This document shows, piece after piece, positions 1 to 10,054 of a DNA stretch of 64,000 nucleotides. A program made the position numbers and the translations under genes. Numbering within the stretch: the stretch's first letter is position 1; the number at the start of each line of letters is the position of its first letter. The notes beneath the pieces are model-generated. The model saw only the letters and a list, made by a program, of their open reading frames with translations. It searched no databases and had not been told where the DNA came from. This DNA is from G963664585 sp963664585 (lineage in GTDB: Bacteria > Bacillota > Clostridia > Oscillospirales > Ruminococcaceae), in the NCBI GenBank assembly GCA_963664585.2, contig CAXXEO010000008.1, positions 62,001 through 126,000 on the forward strand. Reading direction: 5' to 3'.

Positions 1-1
1 T

Positions 2-1384
2 GCTGTTCGAGGTGTGGAGGGAGCATATCCCTTCAATACCACAACCCAGCAGTTTGCATCGGAAAAATGTTATCCTTTTGATTACTCACATTTTAATATT
101 AACGGCCGTGTATTTGGCGCGACCGGCGCGCCAGCAAATTCAGAACAGACCAACATACATACAGTAGATATTAGTTGTGAAATTGGATATGAGAAAAAAA
201 TAAAATTAAAAGCGCCCATCGTCCTTCCAGCTATGGCAAAATTGAATTGGAGAGACTATTACTCCGGAGCGGCAATGGCTGGTATTATCGCCGTCATCGG
301 TGAATCAGCCATAAAAAATGATCCCGAGCTAAATCACGATGAAAAAGGTATGGTGTCTCACGCACCTCTTTTAGGCGAAATGATAAATTGTTTCAGAAAA
401 TTTGATAAAGGATATGGCGATATTGTTTTACAGGTGAATGTTGACGATATAGCTGTTGGTACCCCGGAATATGCACTCAAGAACTTTGATTTAAAAACTT
501 TGGAAATTAAGTTTGGACAAGCGGCAAAGGGAATTCAGCACGTAGCTCCGGTTTATTCCTATGAAGAGGCTGTCAAAATTAAAAAGAACGGCTATCTGAT
601 TTTTCCAGATCCATTGGATGAAAAAGTAAAGAAAGAATTTGATCAGGACATTGGGCTTTATTTTATGCAGTATGGACGTCTTCCAATGTGGGATAAAGAT
701 TCCTTGGCAGACATGATCGCAAAGTACCGCAGCCTGGGCGCTGAGAATATCTTTTTCAAAATGGCAGGCTATGATGAAGCAGACATTAGAAAAGTCTTGA
801 AAATTGCTTCTGACAATAAAGTCGCCCTTGTAACTTTTGATGGAGCCGGCGGTGGAACAGGGCATAGTCCATGCAAGATGATGAATGAATGGAGTCTCCC
901 GACCATTGAATTGGAAAAAGTCGTTTATCAGTTAATGGATGAATTAAGAAAAGAAGGTGCATGGCTTCCGTCTATTGCAATTGCCGGTGGTATTGCCATG
1001 GAAGATACCATGTTCAAAGCACTTGCTCTTGGCGCCCCATATATTCATTTAGTCGCGATCGGCAGAGGTGCCATGGCTGCAGCGATGTCAGCCAAAAATG
1101 TAGGAGAAATGATTGAAAAAGGGGCCACGCCTTCAGCATATCAAAATTATGGAGATAGTATTGATACTATTTTCAGAGAAGCAAAACACATTAAATACCT
1201 ATATCGTGACAATAATTCTCCAATCACCCCGGGTGCCATCGGTCTTTTCTCATATATTGAACGTTTGGCTTTTGGCATGAAATTATTAATGGGACTCAAC
1301 CGAAAATTCAGCCTGCAATATATCGATCAAACTGATGTTATTCCATTAACCAGAGAAGCAAAAGAATTTTTACTGAGCATCTAA
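2..1384 (+). CDS. FMN-binding glutamate synthase-like protein (5' truncated by window)
   Basis: The reading frame is open to the left edge (A-V-R-G precede the first possible GTG at 14), so the gene almost certainly begins outside the window. The product resembles the central and FMN-binding domains of glutamate synthase large subunit in stand-alone 'glutamate synthase-related' proteins. Visible hallmarks are the TIM-barrel segment FDGAGGGTGHSP near residue 280, followed by IAIAGGI and ALGAPYIHLVAIGRGAM, which match the phosphate/FMN-binding loops of the family. There is no N-terminal glutaminase domain and no NADPH-binding beta subunit nearby. It is therefore an oxidoreductase of the GltB-FMN type whose physiological substrate is not certain. 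It ends with a single TAA and is followed directly by a dispersed palindromic repeat. Confidence 0.8.
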   Translation, partial: AVRGVEGAYPFNTTTQQFASEKCYPFDYSHFNINGRVFGATGAPANSEQTNIHTVDISCEIGYEKKIKLKAPIVLPAMAKLNWRDYYSGAAMAGIIAVIGESAIKNDPELNHDEKGMVSHAPLLGEMINCFRKFDKGYGDIVLQVNVDDIAVGTPEYALKNFDLKTLEIKFGQAAKGIQHVAPVYSYEEAVKIKKNGYLIFPDPLDEKVKKEFDQDIGLYFMQYGRLPMWDKDSLADMIAKYRSLGAENIFFKMAGYDEADIRKVLKIASDNKVALVTFDGAGGGTGHSPCKMMNEWSLPTIELEKVVYQLMDELRKEGAWLPSIAIAGGIAMEDTMFKALALGAPYIHLVAIGRGAMAAAMSAKNVGEMIEKGATPSAYQNYGDSIDTIFREAKHIKYLYRDNNSPITPGAIGLFSYIERLAFGMKLLMGLNRKFSLQYIDQTDVIPLTREAKEFLLSI

Positions 1385-1398
1385 ACATGCAAAGGTAA

Positions 1399-1504
1399 TA
1401 TAGCCAATTAACTTAAAAACTGGCTATATATAAAACGCCATTTTCTTCCCCCGCCGAAGGCGGGGGAAGAAATCACAAGCTTGTTTTCAAGTTAATCAAC
1501 TATA
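1399..1504 (-). repeat. Dispersed palindromic repeat, copy 1
   Basis: 106-bp copy in reverse orientation (TATAGCCAATT end first, ..AATCAACTATA last). The central hairpin reads CCCCCGCC-GAA-GGCGGGGG, which is inverted relative to its flanks when compared with most other copies. It lies 15 bp after the glutamate-synthase-like gene and could also act as a transcription stop. Confidence 0.9.
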
Positions 1505-1539
1505 ATACTCTAGGGTAAAAATGATAAGTATGTTTCAAA

Positions 1540-1575
1540 AATACACCCACTGCGAATCACTGCAGTGGGTGTATT
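1540..1575. terminator. 14-bp perfect hairpin, possible terminator
   Basis: AATACACCCACTGC pairs with GCAGTGGGTGTATT around an 8-nt loop. There is no clean T-run on either side, so a terminator role is inferred only from its position between converging genes. Confidence 0.4.
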
Positions 1576-1700
1576 GAAATCCGTCCAGTTTTCCATTGTG
1601 GGCCAACAAACAGGCAGTTAATAAGAATAGAAAAGGTAGGAAACGTGATGATAATACCTCAAATTGCCGTGGTGAGTTGGAAAGTAAGTATCCACTAGAG

Positions 1701-1740
1701 TACAACGAACCCCGTCCTGAAAAAGACGGGGTTCGTTGTA
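1701..1740. terminator. 16-bp perfect hairpin, possible bidirectional terminator
   Basis: TACAACGAACCCCGTC pairs perfectly with its complement at 1725-1740 around the loop CTGAAAAA. It lies about 70 bp beyond the 3' end of the minus-strand chemotaxis gene. The stem is very stable but has no strong T-tract. Confidence 0.5.
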
Positions 1741-1807
1741 TGATGAGCAGTGATAGATCTTGTTGGCTATTTTTGTGTATGTAAGTAGAGACTGAACTGC
1801 CTTCTTA

Positions 1808-3781
1808 TTAGATCATAAAACCATTCCGGTTCTGCCTGAGTTTGAACTGAGACACCTGATCCTTTAGCGCTTCGGCCTGACTCAAAAGTTCTTCGCTTGC
1901 TGCGGCGCTCTCTTCTGAAGTTGCTGAGTTTGTTTGTACCACATTCGAAACCTGAATAATTCCCTGATTGATCTGATTAATTCCCGAAGACTGTTCGTGT
2001 GATGCTGTCGCAATCTCACTGACGAGACTTGCAACACGGGATACATCTTCAACGATCTTGTCCAATGCTTTTGCTGTTTCATTCGCAATCATGGTTCCAT
2101 CTTTTACTTTTTTGATCGAACTTTCGATCATTGCAGTCGTTTCTTTTGCAGCATTTGCGGATCTCGCTGCAAGGTTTCTGACCTCTTCTGCAACGACTGC
2201 AAAACCTTTCCCATGTTGTCCAGCCCTGGCTGCTTCAACGGCCGCATTGAGAGCGAGAATATTTGTCTGAAACGCTATTTCGTCGATTACTTTTATGATT
2301 TTAAAGATATTACCTGATGACTCGTTTATGTTATTCATAGCAATAAGCATCTCTTGCATCTGTACATTACCATTGACGGCGTTCGTCTTCGCGGTCTCGG
2401 CAAGCGTGTTTGCTTCGCGTGCATTTCCGGCATTCATATTCGTCTGGGAAGAAATCTCTTCAATTGAAGCGGTTAGCTCTTCGATTGTACTTGCCTGCTC
2501 GGTTGCACCCTGAGCGAGTCCGATGCTTGAGGTGGATATTTGCTTCGCCCCTGATGTCACTTGCTCAGACGCTTCTCTCATGTTTGACACCAATACGTTC
2601 ATGTTGTCGTTAACAGCTTTCAGAGATTGAAATAAAATACCAAGTTCATCTCCTCTATCGCTATTGATATCCATATCATAATTACCCTTTGCTTGTTGCT
2701 CGGCCACCGCAACGAGCTGTGACAGCGGCCTTTTGATAATTCTTACAACCGAGATCCAAATTGCCGCTGATATAGCCGCTATAACCAAAATGAAAATGGT
2801 AATCAGTAAAATGATATTTGCATTAGACTTTGCTGTAATTTCGCTCATTTTAACCGTAAATCCTGTTGACCAAGGCGCACCTGTATTCCCTAAAACGATA
2901 GGCACCATCGTTTTCAAGCTTTCTGCTTTCGTCACTTCGGATGTACCTTCTGTAACATATGAATTTCCAGCTTTTATCGCACCCAGCATTTTTTCTATTT
3001 TGTTTTTATCAAGTTCGATATCACTCAGTTTTTTGCCGAGTGTCTCTTTGTTACTGTGTATAACGTATGTACCACTGTTAGATAACAGGTATACATTAGC
3101 ACTGGTGAAATTGCCAGCATTAAATTTCATACTGTTAAGCGTATCCAGTGATATATCGATGCCGGCTACACCAATGATCTTACCTAGTGCATTTTTAATT
3201 GGGACAGAAAAAGTTGTCAGTAATACATTTTTCCCTGAAATTTGATATATATAGGGCTCTAATATTGATTCTTTGCCCGAGCGGAGTGCGAGAAGATAAT
3301 AATCTCCCGAACCCTCGACAGCATAATCAACAAGAGCGGAATGGCTTACTCCTTGTTCTCCTCTTGACCAATAGGGAATAAATCTACCTGTTTGGTCATG
3401 TCCTTCGCTATTTGCAAATTTATTATCCATACCATCCAGGGCATTGGGCTCAAAGCAAGCCCATGCACCTAGAAAGTTTTTATTTTCATCGGCTAACTTT
3501 TTAATGATACTACTGCATATTTGGCGTCTGCTTTCGATTGGGTATTCCTCAAATGCACTCAAGGTTTGAGCAAGTGTGCGGGCGCTGTCAAGTGTTACTT
3601 CAAGCTCAGCTTTTATTGCGGCTGCATTTTCCCTTGCTATCGATGCCGAGTTGTTATATGCATAGTCGAGGTCTTTGCTTCTTTCACTTACCCCTAAATA
3701 TGTGAATGTCGAGATCAAAATCAAGGATACAGCTATAACAACGATAAGTATTATTTTTGTCGCAAGTTTCATCTTTTTCAT
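1808..3781 (-). CDS. Methyl-accepting chemotaxis protein, Cache-type sensor
   Basis: Transmembrane chemoreceptor of about 657 residues. An N-terminal membrane segment (KIILIVVIAVSLILISTF) is followed by a roughly 270-residue extracellular region typical of a dCache small-molecule sensor (motif VAGIDISLDTL). A second membrane segment (IILLITIFILVIAAISAAIW) leads into a HAMP linker and a cytoplasmic signalling domain. The signalling hairpin tip IDEIAFQTNILALNAAVEA is intact, so it should couple to CheA/CheW. The ATG at 3781 is preferred over the upstream GTG at 3799 because AGGTGGGGG lies about 11 nt upstream of the ATG and overlaps the GTG. No chemotaxis kinase or flagellar genes are in the window, and the ligand is unknown. 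Confidence 0.93.
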   Translation of the reverse strand: MKKMKLATKIILIVVIAVSLILISTFTYLGVSERSKDLDYAYNNSASIARENAAAIKAELEVTLDSARTLAQTLSAFEEYPIESRRQICSSIIKKLADENKNFLGAWACFEPNALDGMDNKFANSEGHDQTGRFIPYWSRGEQGVSHSALVDYAVEGSGDYYLLALRSGKESILEPYIYQISGKNVLLTTFSVPIKNALGKIIGVAGIDISLDTLNSMKFNAGNFTSANVYLLSNSGTYVIHSNKETLGKKLSDIELDKNKIEKMLGAIKAGNSYVTEGTSEVTKAESLKTMVPIVLGNTGAPWSTGFTVKMSEITAKSNANIILLITIFILVIAAISAAIWISVVRIIKRPLSQLVAVAEQQAKGNYDMDINSDRGDELGILFQSLKAVNDNMNVLVSNMREASEQVTSGAKQISTSSIGLAQGATEQASTIEELTASIEEISSQTNMNAGNAREANTLAETAKTNAVNGNVQMQEMLIAMNNINESSGNIFKIIKVIDEIAFQTNILALNAAVEAARAGQHGKGFAVVAEEVRNLAARSANAAKETTAMIESSIKKVKDGTMIANETAKALDKIVEDVSRVASLVSEIATASHEQSSGINQINQGIIQVSNVVQTNSATSEESAAASEELLSQAEALKDQVSQFKLRQNRNGFMI

Positions 3782-4260
3782 AGATATTAATACCCCCACC
3801 TTTTTATTTGTGTTGATAAATTTACTATTGATGTCTTTCTAAGATTTTTTGCGCAAAAATATCATTATGTCTTTTTATATATCGAATTATATTGACAAAA
3901 GTTTAATGTTAATAAGCCTTATCACTTTAGTAAGATATCAATGAATGATTGAGATGTCTTAGGTATAGTTGATTAACTTGAAAACAAGCTTGTGATTTCT
4001 TCCCCCGCCGAAGGCGGGGGAAGAAAATGACGTTTTAACTATAGCCAGTTTTTAAGCTAATTGGCTATATATGGGATGCTTATGTACTGTAAAGCAACTT
4101 AACTTGACAGAACTTCGAGTTTTATAAGAGAGACTTAAATATCTAATATATAAGCAATTCTACGATCTTTTCTATAGGCTATCTTCGATTGTATAGTTGA
4201 AGTAGTTATCATTTGATGGTATCATTCTCTTTAAGTCTTTGCATAATGTGGGGGATTAGG
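3782..4260. other. Divergent intergenic region with one repeat copy
   Basis: AT-rich region between the minus-strand chemoreceptor and the plus-strand HAD gene. It must hold both promoters, but no unambiguous -35/-10 pair stood out. It contains the palindromic repeat at 3964-4069. Confidence 0.5.
3964..4069 (+). repeat. Dispersed palindromic repeat, copy 2
   Basis: Full-length forward copy: TATAGTTGATTAACTTG at the left, the canonical CCCCCGCC-GAA-GGCGGGGG hairpin in the centre, and TTAAGCTAATTGGCTATA at the right. It sits in a divergent promoter region. Confidence 0.92.
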
Positions 4261-4917
4261 ATGAAGTATTCGGTTTGCGTTTTCGATTTTGATTATACAT
4301 TGGGCGATGCGACAAATGGGATCGTAGCATCTGTCAACTTTGCGTTAAGCCAAATGAATTTCCCTGCATTTTCAAGAGATGATATTCGCAAAACAGTGGG
4401 GATGTCATTGCCAGAAACATTTACACATTTGACAAAGAATAATGATTCAAAACAAAGAGACCAATTTGTCAAATTGTTTAAAGAAAAAGCGGATGAGATT
4501 ATGACTGCAAATACTGAGCTGTTTCCAGATACCATTAAAGTTCTGTCACATCTGAAATCAAAAGGGATAAAAACTGGAATCGTAACAACAAAATATCATT
4601 ACAGAATTGACGAGATTCTAAACAAATTTCATATTAATCATCTGATCGATGTTATTATAGGTGGTGAGGATGTAAAAAATGCTAAACCTCATCCTGAAGC
4701 ATTATTTCATGCAATTGAAAAAATGAATGCACAAAACAATAGTGTTTTATATATTGGCGACAACATTATTGATGCTAAAACAGCACAGAGTGCAAATGTT
4801 GATTTTATTGCTGTCATAACCGGTACAACAGAAAAAAAAGAATTTTGCCAGTTTCCTTGCATTGCAGTTGTCAGAACATTATCAGAACTGCTGGACAATG
4901 CAACATTCACCATATAA
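4261..4917 (+). CDS. HAD-superfamily hydrolase, phosphoglycolate phosphatase-like
   Basis: 218-residue haloacid-dehalogenase-fold phosphatase, probably cytoplasmic and acting on a small phosphorylated metabolite. All four HAD motifs are visible: FDFDYTL with the nucleophile and acid Asp pair, the Thr of IVTTK, the Lys of AKPHPEA, and GDNIIDA with the metal-binding acidic residues. The helical cap between motifs I and II is the size seen in Gph/PpaX phosphatases. ATG 4261 is chosen because a GGGGGATTAGG box sits just upstream and the product then starts with MKYSVCVFDFD, the usual N-terminus; the longer frame from 4213 adds unrelated residues. It stands alone, with no operon partner, and its substrate cannot be told from sequence. 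Confidence 0.85.
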   Translation: MKYSVCVFDFDYTLGDATNGIVASVNFALSQMNFPAFSRDDIRKTVGMSLPETFTHLTKNNDSKQRDQFVKLFKEKADEIMTANTELFPDTIKVLSHLKSKGIKTGIVTTKYHYRIDEILNKFHINHLIDVIIGGEDVKNAKPHPEALFHAIEKMNAQNNSVLYIGDNIIDAKTAQSANVDFIAVITGTTEKKEFCQFPCIAVVRTLSELLDNATFTI

Positions 4918-5398
4918 GGCAAAAAGGCTCGTTTGGATGTCTTTCGTTTTTTGAGGAATTTTTGGCCTGTTTCTCTTATCCGCATTTGAACAACCAGTGT
5001 GATTCGTTTGATGTATCTATACGAGTTTGCTAATATATGATAAGATATCGTTGATCCGTCGTTGATCCTCAGTGTATTTTGCAAGTGTGGCAACTTTATT
5101 TTACACGACAAATCTTTTATGGGCTATTTTTTTGCTACAACTCATTTTTCAAGTATTCTAATACTATAGCCAATTAACTTAAAAACTGGCTATAGTTAAA
5201 ACGTCATTTTCTTCCCCCGCCTTCGACGGGGGAAGAAATCACAAGCTTGTTTTCAAGTTAATCATCTATATCTTCTTTTGAAAAGCGACTAATTTTATAT
5301 CTGTTTTTACCCGCCGCTGGCAGGGAAAATCAGATATGATTTATGAGTTAATTTAGAACTAATATAAGATAAAATCACGATATTTCTGGGAGGCATCC
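4918..5398. other. Intergenic region with one repeat copy
   Basis: Nearly 500 bp without a supported gene, containing the palindromic repeat at 5165-5270. The 110 bp just before the ABC-F gene is where antibiotic-responsive leader structures often lie in this family, but no clear leader peptide or attenuator was recognised. Confidence 0.4.
5165..5270 (-). repeat. Dispersed palindromic repeat, copy 3
   Basis: Reverse-orientation copy (TATAGCCAATTAACTT first, ATCATCTATA last). The central hairpin CCCCCGCC-TTC-GACGGGGG contains one C-A/G-U type imperfection. Read in element orientation, the loop is the common GAA. Confidence 0.9.
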
Positions 5399-6953
5399 AT
5401 GAGCGTTTTAAATGTAGAAAATGTTACGTATGGTTTTGGTGCAAGGAGAATTTTAGAAAACGCATCATTTCGTCTGTTGAAGGGTGAACATGTAGGACTT
5501 GTTGGCGCAAATGGTGAGGGCAAGTCCACATTTCTTAAGATTATTACAGGTCAACTGATGCCGGATGAGGGAAGTGTGAGCTGGTGTAACCATATCACCA
5601 CAGGCTACCTTGATCAAAGCAGTACCCTCACCAAAGGGAAAACGATCCGTGAAGTCTTGCGTGAGGCATTTGCAGAAATGTACCTTATGGAACAAGAAAT
5701 GCTAAAAATGTACGAACGTATGTCAGATTGTAATGACGAGGAAATGGCTGCGCTGATGGATGATGTTGGGGAAATACAGGAAATGCTGGATCATAGCGGC
5801 TTTTATTCACTGGATTCTCGTATAGAGGAGTACTCCAATGGCTTGGGGCTGTTTGAAATTGGTTTGGATAAAGATGTGGGAGAGCTCAGCGGGGGACAGC
5901 GCACAAAAGTGTTGCTTACCAAACTTTTGTTAGAGAATCCCATGATTCTCATTCTTGATGAGCCCACCAATTTCTTAGACGAGAACCACATCGCATGGTT
6001 GACGAACCTATTACAAAGATATGAAAACGCTTTTATTCTTGTGTCGCATGATATTCCTTTTCTCAATTCGGTGGTCAATGTTGTGTATCATGTTGAAAAT
6101 GCCATTCTTACGCGCTATAGAGGTGACTACGATAACTTTGTCACGATGAGTGAATTGAAAAAGCGGCAGATTGAACAAGCATATGATAAGCAGCAAAAGG
6201 AAATCTCACGACTTGAGGACTTCATTGCCCGTAACAAAGCCAGAGTTGCTACAACAAATATGGCAAAGAGCCGTCAGAAAAAGCTGGACAAGATGGATAT
6301 TATTGAATTGGGTAAGGAGAAAATCAAGCCATCTTTTTCGTTTACCCCAGCCCGTACCTCTGGAAAAATTGTGATTGAGGCGAAAGGACTTGTGCTTGGC
6401 TATGATGAACCACTCACAGCTCCACTTAATTTACAGCTTGAAAGGGGACAAAAAATTGCCATCAAGGGCGTTAATGGCCTGGGCAAATCTACTCTTCTCA
6501 AAACATTACTAGGCATATTGTCACCAATTTCGGGATCAGTAGAGCTTGATACGTATGTTGAAACCGGTTATTTTGAGCAGGAAGAAGCGGTGGGAAGCCA
6601 TACAGCACTTGATGAAATCTGGAAGGAGTATCCTTCCATGAGTAACGGAGAGGTGCGTGGTGCTCTGGCAAAATGTGGCCTAACGGCCGAACACATCGGG
6701 AGTCAGATGAAGGTGCTCAGCGGAGGTGAAAATGCCAAAGTGCGTTTATCCAAACTCATGCTGCGAAGTATGAACTTGCTGGTACTGGATGAGCCTACGA
6801 ATCATCTTGATGTGGATGCAAAGGAAAGCACTTAAAACTGCATTGTCCGAATTCCGTGGTACCCTGCTGATCGTAAGCCATGAACCAGAATTTTATCTGG
6901 ATATTGTATCAAATGTTTGGAATCTCGAGGAATGGACAACAAAAATCGTGTAA
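5399..6953 (+). pseudogene. ABC-F family ATPase with a late frameshift
   Basis: Soluble protein with two nucleotide-binding domains and no membrane domains, as in the ABC-F ribosome-associated ATPases (translation factors and antibiotic-resistance proteins). Domain 1 shows Walker A GANGEGKST, signature LSGGQ and Walker B ILILDEPTNFLD; domain 2 shows GVNGLGKST, LSGGE and LLVLDEPTNHLD. The inter-domain linker (about residues 255-310) is rich in Lys, Arg and Glu. The frame stops at 6835 after DVDAKEST. Skipping one A near 6826-6829 restores the expected ending through LLIVSHEPEFYLDIV to a stop at 6951-6953, giving about 517 residues. Only the D-loop/H-loop end of domain 2 is lost. It is either a real recent frameshift or a one-base error. 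The gene has a good GGGAGG site. The target drug, if any, is unknown. Confidence 0.85.
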
Positions 6954-7031
6954 TGAGTGTGGGCAGATAAATCACAAATATTTCTCTTTAGATTTGGTAT
7001 CAAAAATTATTTTATGGGTTTATAGTTGATT

Positions 7032-8088
7032 GCTACATTGTCAAGCCAAATGCGACAGTTCGAGTAGAAAGAGCTGGGAAGGTGTATTCCAATTAAGACA
7101 TTTTCGGGGTCTATTGTTTATAAGCAGAAGAGAAGAAGACAGGTTTTGATGAGAAACAGTGGACAGAACAGTACCTTTCGGAAAGAACTCTCTGAGCAAA
7201 CCGTTACCGTACTCATTGCTTCCTCTCTGATGCGGACAATATGGATCAGCGAAATAAAGAGTTAAGCCTAGATCTTTCTGGATTACATCATAACAGGCAA
7301 ATTCACCGCCACGATCTGTTGTTGCTGTTTTGAATGTGCCTTGTGGCAATAAAGTGTGCAGGTGCTTGATTGCAGCTTCCATGGAAGCTGCCGTTCGATC
7401 AGGAATGGGAACGGCTGTATAGAACCTTGTTTTTCGTTCCACAAAGGTGGCCAAGCAACCGCTGGAACCCCTAGAGAAAACCACCGTATCAAGTTCCCAA
7501 TGCCCAAATGTTTCTCTGTTATATACCTCTTTGGGTCTCTTGTGGATAGAAGTACCACGAGCATAATGCGCAAGATTTTTACAGCATCTCTTTTTTCCAT
7601 TACGGCGCAGCACATCTGCGGTAAGTCCGTTCAGTCGTCCGGCATAAAGCCAGTTGTATATGGTTTTAAAGCTCAGTTGGCTTGAAGTAACGGTATGTGA
7701 TATTTGTTCTGGCGACCAGGTCTCTTTCAGCTTTTCTGCCACAGCTGCGCACAACTCCTCGTTCCATTTCCCTTGAGGTTTGCTGTTGTGCCGTTTCTTC
7801 TGGTAATCCAGTTGTGCTTCTTCTGCGTTATACGCTCGGGCACCGTAAAAACGTTTCAATTCTCTAGCGATACTTGCTGTGGTGACATCCCAGACGTGAT
7901 GCGATTTTCCGGGTCGTATATCCGATTTGACGGAGTTCCTCTAATCTTTCCTCGTTCGAATGTTGTAAAATGGTGGTGGCTCATGGCTGCCTCCTCTTGT
8001 GTGAATGTTGTTGTTGCAAACTCTATTCTACACGTTTTGGCTGCCTTGGGCTATCTTTTTTCTGTCGCATTTCATTTTACAATGTAGC
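7032..8088 (-). mobile_element. IS30-family insertion sequence, copy A (1057 bp)
   Basis: Bounded by imperfect 27-bp terminal inverted repeats: GCTACATTGT at both tips, six variable bases, then AAATGCGACAG. It is flanked by a 4-bp direct repeat GATT. It contains one transposase gene on the minus strand and is nearly identical to the element at 39034-40086. It is 4 bp longer because of small insertions at the 5' end of the transposase gene. Confidence 0.93.
7041..7984 (-). pseudogene. IS30-family transposase, N-terminus frameshifted
   Basis: Compared with the intact copy at 39136-40077, this gene carries one extra base within the GAAAGATAGAAG region and another in CACAGCAGTATCG. The N-terminal helix-turn-helix that binds the inverted repeats is therefore out of frame, and only 272 C-terminal residues remain open from an internal ATG. 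Two further bases are inserted just before the start codon near the ribosome binding site. The DDE catalytic core is intact: GHWELDTV, TTDRGGEF and RGSNEYGN supply the three acidic residues. There are a few amino-acid changes (for example DLGLT and KRCCKN) relative to the other copy. The product is probably inactive, though the ends could still be moved in trans by the intact copy. Confidence 0.9.
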
Positions 8089-8326
8089 GATTAACTTGAA
8101 AACAAGCTTGTGATTTCTTCCCCCCGCCGAAGGCGGGGGAAGAAAATAACGTTTTTATATATAGCCAGTTTTTAAGTTAATTGGCTATATATTTTACAAA
8201 AAACAATAAGTGCTTTTATTACCATAAAGGTCATAGAAGCACTTATTATTTAAACGAGATCAATGCTTGTACTATTTATATAAAGTATATGCATGAATAA
8301 GGAGGGGGGAAGAATACAATAAAGCA

Positions 8327-9791
8327 TCAGCTCACACTTAATGCGACTTCGTTCCCTGTTCTTTTTAGCTGAATATAAGGCATCATCGACTCGCTTGATC
8401 CAATGTTCTAAGTCTTCACATTCTTGTAGCTCAGCAACCCCGATACTTACAGTAATTGTTTTTATGGCTGAAAAAGTATAGTTGGCCACTAAATTCCTTA
8501 TTCTTTCAGCATAATATATCGCATTTTCAGAATCCAAATTGGGTGCTAAAAGCAAAAATTCTTCTCCACCCCCAACGAGTCAACGAATCACCGCTGCGAA
8601 TATTATTTTTTAAAAGCCCTGCGAATTCAACGAGGACAGAATCACCCGCTTGATGTCCAAAACGATCATTCACATATTTGAAGTTGTCGATATCTAAAAG
8701 GAAAAGTGTAATATGAAAGTTTTTCTTCTTAAGGTTTTTTATTTGTTCATTGATGTTGATATGATTGAGGAAGCACCTTCTATTCCAAAGATTTGTTAAT
8801 TGATCATAGTTGGACGAATTTTCTAATTCGCGATTTGCTTTTTTAAGTAATTCTTCTGTTTTCTTGTGGCTTTCTAATTCTCCGTGCAGAGATTTGTATA
8901 GATGAATATTGTGAATCACAATACTAATCTGTGCGCAAACGGCCGATACAATTTCGCGATTTTTCGATTTGTCAAGCTGATTCGATTTATTTAAAATACT
9001 GATACCCGCCAGATAATTTTTTTGTTCAAATATATAGGAAAGAAAACACAATCGATATAACTTTTATCTTTGTAGCAAATCCAAAATCTCCTGATGTGTG
9101 GCTTCAATGTATTCAATACCTTCAAAATTATGTTTTGCTTTTTTGTAAAAGCTTTCAGGTAAAGTATGTAGTTTTTTTTCTTAATTCATCTTCCATTCCC
9201 ACACTATTACAAATAATGATTTCTTTCTGGATGTCATCATATAAATAGATAGCAATGCTGTCTAGGGCAAGTTCATTCTGCAATAAATGGGGAGTGTCTT
9301 TAATAATACTGTCAATATCCATTTCTGTCATATAAATTTGATAAATTTTATTCAAGAACGACAAATGGTTGTAAGCTTCTTTTAATTCCGTCTCAGTTCG
9401 AATATGTTCAGTCATATCCCGAACAATGGATGCGCCTACCTCGCCCCCTCCAATCCCTGTAGTCACTATTTCGACTGGGATCAAGTGACCGTCTCGATGC
9501 TTGTGATAGGTATTAAAATGTGTTATGTTTCCTCGTTTTTAAATCTACTACTAACTGACTATAATTCTCAAGGTCTTTATACTCTTGAGAAGCATCAATT
9601 TGAGTGACTTTCATTTTTAGCAATTCACTTTTTGAATATCCTAATTCACGGCATGCCGCTTCATTAACATAAACAAAATTGCTATCATTATCTGCCCAAA
9701 ACACGCCATCATTGATATTGTCTAAACTTTGCATAGCATAAATAAGCTGTTTTTCTATTCCGTTTTTTGTGAAGAGATTTTTTTTTAACAT
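8327..9791 (-). pseudogene. PAS-GAF-GGDEF diguanylate cyclase, multiply frameshifted
   Basis: Remains of a cytoplasmic sensor that would make cyclic-di-GMP. The ATG at 9791 has an AAAGGGGATGAT site upstream. In order there is a PAS domain (NINDGVFWADND, later KHRDGHLIPVEI), a GAF domain and a GGDEF domain (NYDQLTNLWNRR, LLDIDNFKYVND). The active-site motif would read RWGGEEF but is broken by one extra base in a run of five Cs at 8569-8573. Other breaks are an extra base near 9514-9517, one in the T8 run at 9172-9179, small indels around 9040-9090, and one near 8350 that changes the C-terminus from KKNGNEVALSVS. With at least five lesions it cannot make an active enzyme as written. Confidence 0.85.
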
Positions 9792-9957
9792 GATATCATC
9801 CCCTTTATGCTACGAATTCATTTTCAAATTTCTCAAATCATATAAGAATAGAAAGTTATTTCACCTTTTCTATCATATATATATCGTACTTAACTTATTT
9901 TTATTTAGTTTTGAGAATTAATAAAGACTCTTATTCATGACATAAATTTTAAAACTA

Positions 9958-10000
9958 TTGACAAAGTCGACTAGGGTCTATATGATGTGAATATCATATA
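9958..10000 (+). promoter_or_regulatory. Sigma-A-type promoter with overlapping inverted repeat, upstream of cysK
   Basis: TTGACA (9958-9963), a 17-bp spacer and TATGAT (9981-9986). An 8-bp inverted repeat TATATGAT-N6-ATCATATA (9979-10000) covers the -10 region and is well placed for a repressor. The Rrf2 regulator encoded about 1.2 kb downstream is the obvious candidate, by inference only. Confidence 0.65.
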
Positions 10001-10054
10001 ATACATATATTGAATTATACTAAAGCTGGATGATATTTTATAGGAGGTAATCAA

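Larger units (their letters stand above)
1385..1807. other. Intergenic: one dispersed repeat and two strong hairpins
   Basis: No credible coding sequence. The stretch contains the palindromic repeat at 1399-1504 and two perfect hairpins (1540-1575 and 1701-1740) between the 3' ends of two converging genes. The short open frame at about 1596-1784 runs through a hairpin, has no ribosome binding site and is not supported. Confidence 0.6.
7021..8189 (+). repeat. Dispersed palindromic repeat, copy 4, interrupted by IS30-family element
   Basis: The left 11 bp (TATAGTTGATT, 7021-7031) and the rest of the element (8089-8189) are separated by the IS at 7032-8088. GATT is repeated on both sides (7028-7031 and 8089-8092). 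Removing the IS and one GATT recreates a canonical forward copy. Confidence 0.92.

Noticed and set aside
1596..1784. Small plus-strand frame of 62 codons
   Set aside because: Runs through a perfect hairpin, has no ribosome binding site and no recognisable sequence.
5399..6953. Programmed ribosomal frameshift in the ABC-F gene
   Set aside because: The slip site (AAGGAAAGC) lacks a classic heptamer, and no stimulatory structure or upstream Shine-Dalgarno-like element stood out; similar one-base lesions occur in neighbouring unrelated genes.
7041..7859. IS30 copy A transposase as a complete 272-residue protein from an internal start
   Set aside because: Comparison with copy B shows the N-terminal DNA-binding domain is present in the DNA but out of frame.
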